Origin: Streptomyces sp. CB01201
Lineage (GTDB): Bacteria > Actinomycetota > Actinomycetes > Streptomycetales > Streptomycetaceae
Length of the DNA stretch: 64,000 nt
NCBI RefSeq assembly: GCF_002803085.1
Contig: NZ_NNBJ01000001.1
Location: 124,001 to 188,000, forward strand
Reading direction: 5' to 3'
This document shows, one piece after another, positions 8,064-14,862 of the stretch. The notes below the pieces were generated by a model that had not been told where the DNA came from, searched no databases, and saw nothing but the letters and a program-made list of their open reading frames with translations. Position 1 is the stretch's first letter, and each line of letters starts with the position of its first letter. The position numbers and the translations under genes are program-made.

Positions 8064-9311
8064 TCAGTTGCCGACGACGCGGCGGACGTCCTGGAACGCG
8101 GTGTAGTTGGCGATGAGTTCGATCCGCCCGGGCGGTGCCAGCTGCGCGCACTCCTCCAGGTTCTCGCAGACCCGGAAGTCCAGGTTCGCGACCTCCAGGC
8201 GGACCGCCAGGTCCAGCTTGCGGTCGCCGATCACGAAGATCGGGTGCCCGGCGAGCCGGGTGTAGTCGACGTCCCACAGCCACGAGGTGTCCGTGCCGTC
8301 GGCGCCGCGGGCGTTGACGGACAGGACGACCGGGGTCGGCGGCGGGTCGATGAGGGAAAACGTTTCGAGCCAGCCCGCCGGGTTCTTCGCGAGCAGCAGC
8401 CGCAGCTCCCGCCCCTGGAAGCCGACCACGTCGTAGCGCCCCGCGACCGCCTGCACCTGGTACATGCGTTCCAGGGCGACCTGCGGCGGCACCCCGAACA
8501 CCGCGGCGACCGCGGCCGAGGTGGCGGCGTTCGCCTTGTTGGCGCGGCCGGGCAGCTGGAGGTGGATCGGCCAGGCCGAGCCGTGCGGGTCGAGGACGTA
8601 GTCGCCGTTGAGCACCCAACTGGGCGCCGGGCGGCGGAAACCGCACTCGCCGCAGAACCAGTCGTCGCCCGGGCGCTGCATCACACCGCCGCAGGCGGGG
8701 CACGACCAGGCGTCGTCCTTCCACTCCTGACCGGCCGCCACCCACACCACGTTGGGGGAGGACGACGCCGCCCACACGACCAGCGGGTCGTCGGCGTTGG
8801 CGATGACCACGGCCTTGGAACCCGCAAGCCCCTCGCGCCACTTCTCGGCGAGCATCCGGGTCTCGGCGGCGCGGTCGAGCTGGTCGCGCGAGAGGTTGAG
8901 CAGCGCGATCGCCTTCGGCGTCACATCGCGGGCGACGCCCGCCAGGTACTTCTCGTCGACCTCGATGACGCCGTACTTCGCGTCCGAACCGCCCGCGAGC
9001 GCCGACGTGATACCGGCCGGCATGTTGGCGCCGAGCGCGTTCGACACCACCGGCCCGCTGGCTCGCAGCGCCTCGGCGATCAGCCGGGTCGTGGTCGTCT
9101 TGCCGTTGGTCGCCGACACCAGGACGACGTCCAGATGAGTGGCGAGCCGCCCGAGCAGATCGGGGTCGAGCTTGAGCGCGACGCGCCCGCCGATCACCGA
9201 TCCACTGCCCCGCCCCGCCGCGCGCGACACGGCCGCGGCGGCCTTGCCCGCGGTCACGGCCAGCTTGGCTCGCGGTGACAGGGGCCCGGCACCTCCATCG
9301 TGTCCTGACAT
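8064..9311 (-). CDS. murT: Lipid II isoglutaminyl synthase, Mur ligase-like subunit MurT
   Basis: A 415-residue Mur-ligase-fold enzyme. It uses ATP to activate the alpha-carboxylate of D-Glu in lipid II, which is then amidated with ammonia from GatD. The P-loop SATNGKTTTT (66-75) is followed by the central ligase domain. That domain carries a zinc ribbon CPAC...CGEC (about 204-226) typical of MurT, and the protein ends in a DUF1727 C-terminal domain. It is the first gene of murT-gatD and is divergent from def. Acts at the inner face of the membrane. Confidence 0.93.
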   Translation of the reverse strand: MSGHDGGAGPLSPRAKLAVTAGKAAAAVSRAAGRGSGSVIGGRVALKLDPDLLGRLATHLDVVLVSATNGKTTTTRLIAEALRASGPVVSNALGANMPAGITSALAGGSDAKYGVIEVDEKYLAGVARDVTPKAIALLNLSRDQLDRAAETRMLAEKWREGLAGSKAVVIANADDPLVVWAASSSPNVVWVAAGQEWKDDAWSCPACGGVMQRPGDDWFCGECGFRRPAPSWVLNGDYVLDPHGSAWPIHLQLPGRANKANAATSAAVAAVFGVPPQVALERMYQVQAVAGRYDVVGFQGRELRLLLAKNPAGWLETFSLIDPPPTPVVLSVNARGADGTDTSWLWDVDYTRLAGHPIFVIGDRKLDLAVRLEVANLDFRVCENLEECAQLAPPGRIELIANYTAFQDVRRVVGN

Positions 9312-9428
9312 CGTCCTTGATCCTCCTTGCGCCTGGGTCAGGTGTCAGCCTATCGAGATCCGGTCAGCGGCCCGAACCGCGCCACCATCCGGAATGCCGC
9401 CCGGTCACCGGAACGTACGCTTGCGCCC

Positions 9429-9965
9429 ATGCGCCACCGTCCCATTCCCGGCAGTTCCGGCTCCGTACGAGAGATGAGTCTCCTCGGTGCCGGGTTGCTC
9501 CACGCGCCCTGCGAGCCCGTCACGGACTTCGGTCCCGCCCTGCGCCGGCTCGTCGAGGACATGTTCGCCACGATGTACGCGGCCGACGGTGTCGGCCTGG
9601 CGGCGAACCAGATCGGCGTCGCCCGGCGGGTGTTCGTGTACGACTGCCCCGACGACGAGGACGTCCGGCATCTGGGGTACGTCGTCAACCCCCGCCTGGT
9701 GGAGGCGGACGGCATCGAGGTGCGCGGCCCCGAGGGCTGCCTCTCGCTGCCGGGCCTGGAGGCGCCGACCTCGCGCTTCGACCGTGCGGTGGTGGAGGGG
9801 GTGGACCTCTCCGGCGCGCCGGTGCGGGTCGAGGGCACGGGGTTCTTCGCGCGGTGCCTCCAGCACGAGTGCGACCACCTCGACGGCGTGGTGTACGCCG
9901 ACCGCGTAACGGGCCGTCACGGGCGCCGCTTGCAGCGCGCGATCCGCAAAGCCGACTGGAACTGA
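9429..9965 (+). CDS. def: Peptide deformylase
   Basis: A 178-residue metalloenzyme that removes the formyl group from nascent N-formyl-methionine. All three family motifs are intact: GVGLAANQIG (54-63), EGCLSLP (102-108, metal-binding Cys104) and QHECDHLDG (145-153, HExxH-type metal site). The start at MRHRPIPG is chosen over an upstream in-frame ATG at 9327 because the extra 34 residues are arginine-rich and overlap the promoter region shared with murT. Streptomyces usually carry several copies of this gene. Confidence 0.93.
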   Translation: MRHRPIPGSSGSVREMSLLGAGLLHAPCEPVTDFGPALRRLVEDMFATMYAADGVGLAANQIGVARRVFVYDCPDDEDVRHLGYVVNPRLVEADGIEVRGPEGCLSLPGLEAPTSRFDRAVVEGVDLSGAPVRVEGTGFFARCLQHECDHLDGVVYADRVTGRHGRRLQRAIRKADWN

Positions 9966-10106
9966 CCCCCTGGGGCTCCGCCCCAGACCCCGGTTCGCGC
10001 CTGAACGGCGCTTGTCCTCAATCTCCCCCAAGGCATTGAGGGCCAGGGGGGACCCCCATGACGGGCTGGGGCTGCGTGTACGGGCCGGCACCAGTGCTGC
10101 AAAGAA

Positions 10107-10147
10107 GGGGCGCGGGGAACTGCGCGAACGGCCCCTACGGTCCGCGG
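10107..10147. repeat. Dispersed Streptomyces intergenic hairpin repeat, single copy
   Basis: The stretch beginning GGGGCGCGGGGAACTGCGCG can fold (AGGGGC with GCCCCT, and inside it CGCG with CGCG). It recurs three times in tandem at 27,010-27,290. It lies in the 228-bp gap between the convergent def and TetR genes, where no gene is seen. The flanking bases from 9966 also contain a GGGGCTCCGCCCC hairpin after def. Confidence 0.6.
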
Positions 10148-10193
10148 CCGGAGTCGTCACTCCCGGAGGGGCTCGGGAAGGGGCGGGGCGGGG

Positions 10194-10847
10194 TCAGAAC
10201 CCGGGCCCGCCCGCCCGGTCGCCCGCCGCGGCCAGGCGTCCCCACAGCAGATCGGCCAGGGCCCGCACCAACTCCGCGCGGGAGCAAGGGCGTTCGCCCA
10301 GCCACCAGTCGCCCGCCGCGTGCATCATGCCGACGATCCCGTGGCCCCAGACCCGCGCGAGCACCTCACTGCCCGGCCCCAGGTCGATCCGCTCCGCGAT
10401 GACCACGCCCAGGTCCTCGCCCATGCGGCGCAGCAGCGGCGCCGAGTGCCGGCCCACGTCGAAGCCCTGCTCGGACTCGGGCGCCGGCGCGTCCTCGGCG
10501 GGGTGCATCAGGAACCGGTACACCTGCGGGCGCGCCTCGATCGCCGCGAGATAGGTCTCCAGGGTCGCCTCGACCCGCTCGCGCCGCTCGGCCGGCGCGT
10601 CGAGCGCGGCCCGCAGTGCGGAGAGCAGGGCGTCGGTGTGCCGCTTGGCCAGGGCCCGGTAGAGCCCGCCCTTGTCGCCGAAGTGGCGGTAGAGGATGGG
10701 CTTGGTGATGCCCGCCTCCGCCGCGATCGCGTTCATCGAGGCCTGCGGGCCGTCCCGGAGCACCACCCGGTCCGCCGCCTCCAGCAGCTCGCGCCGCCGG
10801 CGCTCCGCCGCCGTGCGTTGCTGCTCGGCCTGCTGTGTGGTCTCCAT
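10194..10847 (-). CDS. TetR family transcriptional regulator
   Basis: A 217-residue regulator. The N-terminal helix-turn-helix spans about residues 18-63 (MNAIAAEAGITKPILYRHFGDKGGLYRALA) and is followed by an all-helical ligand domain. The start METTQQAEQQ is chosen because the preceding in-frame sequence runs into intergenic DNA. It is divergent from an acyl-CoA dehydrogenase, and a GGTAAC/GTTACC inverted repeat lies in the shared region. It may therefore control that gene in response to an acyl-CoA-type ligand; this is inference from layout. Confidence 0.87.
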   Translation of the reverse strand: METTQQAEQQRTAAERRRRELLEAADRVVLRDGPQASMNAIAAEAGITKPILYRHFGDKGGLYRALAKRHTDALLSALRAALDAPAERRERVEATLETYLAAIEARPQVYRFLMHPAEDAPAPESEQGFDVGRHSAPLLRRMGEDLGVVIAERIDLGPGSEVLARVWGHGIVGMMHAAGDWWLGERPCSRAELVRALADLLWGRLAAAGDRAGGPGF

Positions 10848-10990
10848 GGGTCTCTTCTCCCCGCCCGTACTGCGCGTCCCGCACTTGCGTATTCCGTGGG
10901 TTTCCTGGTCGCGGAAGCCTTGCGCAACGTAACACTCCGCCCGCCCGAGGTGCTGCGGGGCCGGTGGCCGGTTGACAGGGGCTACCCGTC

Positions 10991-11010
10991 GGTAACAGAC
11001 TGCGGTTACC
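10991..11010. promoter_or_regulatory. Likely TetR operator upstream of the acyl-CoA dehydrogenase
   Basis: GGTAAC (10991-10996) and GTTACC (11005-11010) are perfect inverted half-sites 8 bp apart, 30 bp before the acyl-CoA dehydrogenase start. Further AGTAAC and CGTAAC half-sites occur just downstream and about 65 bp upstream. The symmetry and the divergent TetR gene suggest an operator. Confidence 0.5.
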
Positions 11011-11040
11011 GCAAGTAACGCTTGGAGTGGTGGAGGGGAC

Positions 11041-12270
11041 ATGGCCGAGTTCACTATGGATCTCAGCGACGACCAGAAGCAGGTCCGGGACTGGCTGCAC
11101 GGCTTCGCCAAGGACGTGATCCGCCCCGCCGCCGCCGAGTGGGACGAGCGCGAGGAGACCCCCTGGCCGGTGATCCAGGAAGCCGCCAAGGTGGGAATCT
11201 ACTCCCTCGACTTCTACGCGCAGCAGTTCTTCGACCCGACCGGCCTCGGCATCCCGGTCGCCATGGAGGAGCTGTTCTGGGGCGATGCGGGCATAGCGCT
11301 CTCCATCGTCGGCACCGGCCTCGCCGCCGTCGGCGTCCTCGCCAACGGCACCGAGGAGCAGATCGGCACCTGGATACCCCAGATGTACGGCGACGTGAAC
11401 GACGTCAAGGTCGCCGCCTTCTGCTCCTCCGAGCCGGACGCCGGTTCCGACGTCGCCTCGATGCGCACCCGGGCCGTGTACGACGAGGCCAAGGACGAGT
11501 GGGTCCTGAACGGCACCAAGACCTGGGCGACCAACGGCGGCATCGCGGCCGTGCATGTCGTCGTCGCGGTCGTCGACCCCGAGCTCGGCTCCAAGGGCCA
11601 CGCCTCCTTCATCGTGCCGCCGAACACCCCGGGTCTGACGCAGGGGCAGAAGTTCAAGAAGCACGGCATCCGCGCCTCGCACACCGCCGAGGTCGTCCTC
11701 GAAGACGTACGGATCCCCGGCAGCTGCCTGCTCGGCGGCAAGGAGAAGCTCGACGAGCGGCTCGCCCGGTCCCGCGAGAAGGCGAAGGCGGGCGGCGGCG
11801 AGCGCGTGAAGAACGCCGCGATGGCCACCTTCGAGGCCTCCCGCCCGGCGGTCGGCGCGATGGCGGTCGGCACCGCCCGGGCCGCGTACGACTACGCGCT
11901 CGAATACGCCAGGACCCGCGAGCAGTTCGGCCGCCCGATCATCGACAACCAGGGCATCGCCTTCCAGCTCGCCGACATGCGCACCCAGATCGACGCGGCC
12001 CGCCTCCTGGTGTGGCGCGCGTCCTGGATGGCGACCACGGGCAAGAAGTTCGAGTCGGCCGAGGGCTCGATGTCCAAGCTGTACGCCAGCGAGACGGCGA
12101 AGAAGGTCACCGGCCAGGCGATCCAGATCCTCGGCGGCAACGGCTTCACCCGCGAGTACCCGGTGGAGCGCATGCACAGGGACGCCGCCATCTACACCAT
12201 CTTCGAGGGCACCAGCGAGATCCAGCGGCTCGTCATCGCCCGCACCCTGGCGGGCATGCCGATCCGCTAG
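11041..12270 (+). CDS. Acyl-CoA dehydrogenase
   Basis: A 409-residue FAD flavoenzyme that introduces an alpha,beta double bond into acyl-CoA thioesters during fatty-acid or amino-acid breakdown. The FAD/substrate signature FCSSEPDAGSDVASM is near residue 124, the middle domain has TKTWATNG, the family C-terminal signature is QILGGNGFTREYP, and the catalytic Glu is in IFEGTSEIQ (about 389). A GGTGGAGGGG ribosome site precedes the ATG. Substrate chain length cannot be read. Its 3' end overlaps the convergent regulator gene by 4 bp. Confidence 0.92.
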   Translation: MAEFTMDLSDDQKQVRDWLHGFAKDVIRPAAAEWDEREETPWPVIQEAAKVGIYSLDFYAQQFFDPTGLGIPVAMEELFWGDAGIALSIVGTGLAAVGVLANGTEEQIGTWIPQMYGDVNDVKVAAFCSSEPDAGSDVASMRTRAVYDEAKDEWVLNGTKTWATNGGIAAVHVVVAVVDPELGSKGHASFIVPPNTPGLTQGQKFKKHGIRASHTAEVVLEDVRIPGSCLLGGKEKLDERLARSREKAKAGGGERVKNAAMATFEASRPAVGAMAVGTARAAYDYALEYARTREQFGRPIIDNQGIAFQLADMRTQIDAARLLVWRASWMATTGKKFESAEGSMSKLYASETAKKVTGQAIQILGGNGFTREYPVERMHRDAAIYTIFEGTSEIQRLVIARTLAGMPIR

Positions 12271-13022
12271 CGCCCGGCGCGCGGCCCGAAGATCCGGTCG
12301 AGGTGATAGCCGAGTGTGGCGATCACCTCGGCCGCTTCGCGTCGCCCGTGCAGCATGTCCCCGCCCAGCCCGATGGCCCCCGACACCAGGAGGTCGGCCT
12401 CGTGGCGTGCGTCGAGCCCGCCACGGCAGGCGCCGGCCTCCTGGGCTCGCGCGACGATGTCCGCGACCAGGTCCTCCAGCGGGTGCTCGGCGCCCAGGAA
12501 CACCGCCGCGAGCGCGGGATCGGTGAGGCTGCGCGCATAGTACGCCGCCAACACCCGCAGCCCCAGGCGCCGTTGCTGGTCGAGCGGCAGGAACTCCGCC
12601 ATGATCGCTTCGAGCAGCGCCCGCGGGTCGGCCGGATCGTGGGCGATCCGCTCGCGCGCCCGCCGCTCGTTGTCCGCGTGCAGCAACTTCAGTGCGTCGA
12701 CGAGGAGTTGGTGCTTGCTGCCGAAGTGGTACTGGACCGAGCGCAGCGAGACGCCCGCCTCCGCCGCGATCTCCCGCATGCTCGCCTCGTGCAGCCCGCG
12801 TCCCGCCGCGATGCGCCAGACCGCCGAGGCGATCTCCCGCCGCCGGCCCTCCTGCTCCTCGGGTCCCTGCGGCGCCGGCGGCTGGGGCAGGGGTGGCCGC
12901 TTGCGGGCCCGGTGGGCCCGGGCCTGGCAGCTGCGCGAGCAATAGCGGGCGGGACGACCTCGCTCGCGGGCCGCCAGACCTGTGCCGCACCTCTCGCATT
13001 GCGCCTTCTTTTCGTCACGCAC
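12267..13022 (-). CDS. TetR family regulator with an N-terminal four-cysteine zinc motif
   Basis: About 251 residues from a GTG at 13022. The first 40 residues hold CERC...YCSRSC, a probable zinc-binding module rich in Arg, then a Pro-rich linker. A TetR helix-turn-helix follows at about 70-115 (MREIAAEAGVSLRSVQYHFGSKHQLL), and then a ligand-binding helical domain. No strong ribosome site precedes the GTG, so the start is uncertain by a few codons. It is divergent from a small membrane protein, and a 16-bp palindrome sits between them as the likely operator. The combination of zinc motif and TetR suggests metal- or redox-dependent control, which is inference. Confidence 0.8.
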   Translation of the reverse strand: MRDEKKAQCERCGTGLAARERGRPARYCSRSCQARAHRARKRPPLPQPPAPQGPEEQEGRRREIASAVWRIAAGRGLHEASMREIAAEAGVSLRSVQYHFGSKHQLLVDALKLLHADNERRARERIAHDPADPRALLEAIMAEFLPLDQQRRLGLRVLAAYYARSLTDPALAAVFLGAEHPLEDLVADIVARAQEAGACRGGLDARHEADLLVSGAIGLGGDMLHGRREAAEVIATLGYHLDRIFGPRAGR

Positions 13023-13092
13023 AGAACTGACTATAAGCAGTGAGAATGTGTGACGTAAACCCCAATACGACCTGAATAGCGCCCAGTTCGAC

Positions 13093-13108
13093 TGATACGT
13101 TCGTATCA
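13093..13108. promoter_or_regulatory. Palindromic operator between the TetR gene and the small membrane protein
   Basis: TGATACG-TT-CGTATCA is a perfect 7-bp inverted repeat with a 2-bp centre. It is 32 bp before the ATG of the small membrane protein and about 70 bp before the regulator's start codon. Size and position are typical of a TetR operator. Confidence 0.6.
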
Positions 13109-13139
13109 ACGAGTGAGTGATTCCGTGGGGAGGGCGACC

Positions 13140-13361
13140 ATGAAGTACGACGTGTTGCAGGTGATCGGCGCGATCGTGATGTGCCTGTTCGCGCAAGGGG
13201 CGATCCGCCTGCTCATCGACCACGACAACCACGGACTGCTCGGCTGGATCCCTCTGGCATTCCTGCCCCTGCTGTTCGGCTACGCCGTGCTGATCGCTGT
13301 CGGCGGGCTCCTCACCGGCTGGTCCCACACCCGGGCCAAGGCGCTCGGCCGGCGCGACTGA
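13140..13361 (+). CDS. Small membrane protein (73 aa), probable target of the divergent TetR
   Basis: Starts MKYDVLQVIGAIVMCLFAQG and has two clear transmembrane segments (about 5-27 and 33-58) separated by a charged IDHDNHG turn. The basic tail HTRAKALGRRD is probably cytoplasmic. GGGAGGG lies 6 bp before this ATG, which is why it is preferred over an in-frame GTG at 13113. No known domain is recognised. Small two-helix proteins controlled by a divergent TetR are often efflux or stress-related, but nothing here shows that. Confidence 0.75.
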   Translation: MKYDVLQVIGAIVMCLFAQGAIRLLIDHDNHGLLGWIPLAFLPLLFGYAVLIAVGGLLTGWSHTRAKALGRRD

Positions 13362-13376
13362 CCCCCCGCACGCGAA

Positions 13377-13407
13377 GGCGCTCCGCCCTCGAAGGAGGGG
13401 GAGCGCC
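13377..13407. terminator. Bidirectional hairpin between convergent genes
   Basis: GGCGCTCC then CCCTC (13377-13390) pair with GAGGG then GGAGCGCC (13395-13407) around a GAAG loop, with one bulged G. It lies between the stops of the small membrane protein and the glutathione peroxidase gene and can end both transcripts. Confidence 0.65.
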
Positions 13408-13426
13408 AGGGGTTCGCGAAACCGGG

Positions 13427-13915
13427 TCAGGCGGGCAGGTTCGCCTCGACCAGCGCGACGACCTCGGGGGCCTCGGGCTCGGTACGGGGACGGATGCGGG
13501 CCGCCACCTCGCCGGTGGGGGAGATCAGGAACTTCTCGAAGTTCCACTGGATGTCGCCGGCCTCGCCCTCGGCGTCCGCCGTCTTCGTCAGCTCGCTGTA
13601 GAGCGGGTGGCGGCCCTCGCCGTTCACGTCCGTCTTCTCCAGGAGCGGGAAGGTCACGCCGTACGTGGCCGAGCAGAACGTGCCGATCTCCTCGGCCGTG
13701 CCGGGCTCCTGGCCGCCGAACTGGTTGCACGGGACGCCGAGCACGGTCAGACCGCGCTCGCCGTACTGCTGCTGGAGCCGCTCAAGGCCGGCGTACTGCG
13801 GGGTCAGACCGCACTTGGACGCCACGTTCACCACGAGCACGGCCCGGCCCTTGTAGTCGGCGAGCGAGGTCGGCTCGCCGGTCAGGGTGCGCAGCGGGAT
13901 GTCGTACAGGCTCAT
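13427..13915 (-). CDS. Glutathione peroxidase family, thioredoxin-type Cys peroxidase
   Basis: A 162-residue cytoplasmic peroxidase. The peroxidatic Cys35 lies in VASKCGLTPQ, with conserved Gln69 (NQFGGQ) and Trp124 (WNFEKF). Cys81 in EIGTFCSATYGVTFP corresponds to the resolving cysteine of yeast Gpx3-type enzymes, so reduction by thioredoxin rather than glutathione is likely; streptomycetes use mycothiol. Last gene in the run helicase-tesB-gpx, 31 bp after tesB. Confidence 0.9.
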   Translation of the reverse strand: MSLYDIPLRTLTGEPTSLADYKGRAVLVVNVASKCGLTPQYAGLERLQQQYGERGLTVLGVPCNQFGGQEPGTAEEIGTFCSATYGVTFPLLEKTDVNGEGRHPLYSELTKTADAEGEAGDIQWNFEKFLISPTGEVAARIRPRTEPEAPEVVALVEANLPA

Positions 13916-13946
13916 CGGTAACTCCTTCTGAAAAAAGGTGAGTTGA

Positions 13947-14828
13947 TCAGTCGGCGGCGGGGGTGAGAGGGCGGAAGAGCCCCTCCTGGACCACCGACAC
14001 GAGCAGGTGGCCCGCCCGGTCGTAGATCCGGCCGCGAGCCAGGCCCCGGCCGCCCGTGGAGACCGGGGACTCCTGGTCGTACAGGAACCACTCGTCGGCC
14101 CGGAACGGGCGGTGGAACCACATCGCGTGGTCGAGCGAGGCCATGTCGAAGCCGCGCGGCCCCCACAGCGGCTCGACCGGGATGCGCACCGCGTCCAGGA
14201 GCGTCATGTCGCTCGCGTACGTCAGCGCGCAGGTGTGCACCAGCGGGTCGTCGCCGAGCGGGCCCACCGCACGCATCCACACCGCGCTGCGCGGATCGGC
14301 GCCCTTGATCTCATCGGGCGTCCAGCGCAGCCGGTCCACGTAGCGGATGTCGAACGGCTGGCGGCGCGCCATCCGCTCCAGGGCCTCCGGCAGCGCGCCC
14401 AGGTGCTCGCGGATCTCCTCGGTGACCGACGGCAGCGACTCCGGGTCCGGGAACTCCAGGCGCGGCGGCAGCTGGTGCTCGATGCTGCCGTGCTCCGGAC
14501 GGTGGAAGGAGGCCGTCAGATTGAAGATCGTCCGGCCCTGCTGCACCGCCGTGACCCGCCGCGTGGTGAAGGACCGGCCGTCGCGGACCCTCTCCACCTG
14601 GTAGACGATCGGCACCCCGGGGCGTCCCGGGCGCAGGAAGTAGGCGTGCAACGAGTGCACCGGGCGCTCGCCGTCCGTGGTGCGCCCGGCCGCGACGAGG
14701 GCCTGGCCCGCGACCTGGCCGCCGAAGACCCGCTGGAGGGACTCCTCGGGGCTCCGGCCGCGGAAGATGTTGACCTCGATCTGTTCGAGGTCGAGCAGAT
14801 CGACGAGTCTCTCCGCCGGGTTGGTCAT
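13947..14828 (-). CDS. tesB: Acyl-CoA thioesterase II
   Basis: A 293-residue double-hotdog thioesterase that hydrolyses acyl-CoA to free acid and CoA. Conserved stretches: FGGQVAGQALVAAGRT, HSLHAYFLRPGR in the first hotdog, and SLDHAMWFHRPFRADEWFLYDQ in the second, including the catalytic region. The start MTNPAERLVDLL is chosen by alignment with the family; longer upstream frames add unrelated residues. It lies 34 bp after the helicase gene and 31 bp before the peroxidase gene, so a three-gene transcript is likely. Confidence 0.9.
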   Translation of the reverse strand: MTNPAERLVDLLDLEQIEVNIFRGRSPEESLQRVFGGQVAGQALVAAGRTTDGERPVHSLHAYFLRPGRPGVPIVYQVERVRDGRSFTTRRVTAVQQGRTIFNLTASFHRPEHGSIEHQLPPRLEFPDPESLPSVTEEIREHLGALPEALERMARRQPFDIRYVDRLRWTPDEIKGADPRSAVWMRAVGPLGDDPLVHTCALTYASDMTLLDAVRIPVEPLWGPRGFDMASLDHAMWFHRPFRADEWFLYDQESPVSTGGRGLARGRIYDRAGHLLVSVVQEGLFRPLTPAAD

Positions 14829-14862
14829 GTCGTCGCGGTCCTCTCCGAAACGGGGGTGTGGG

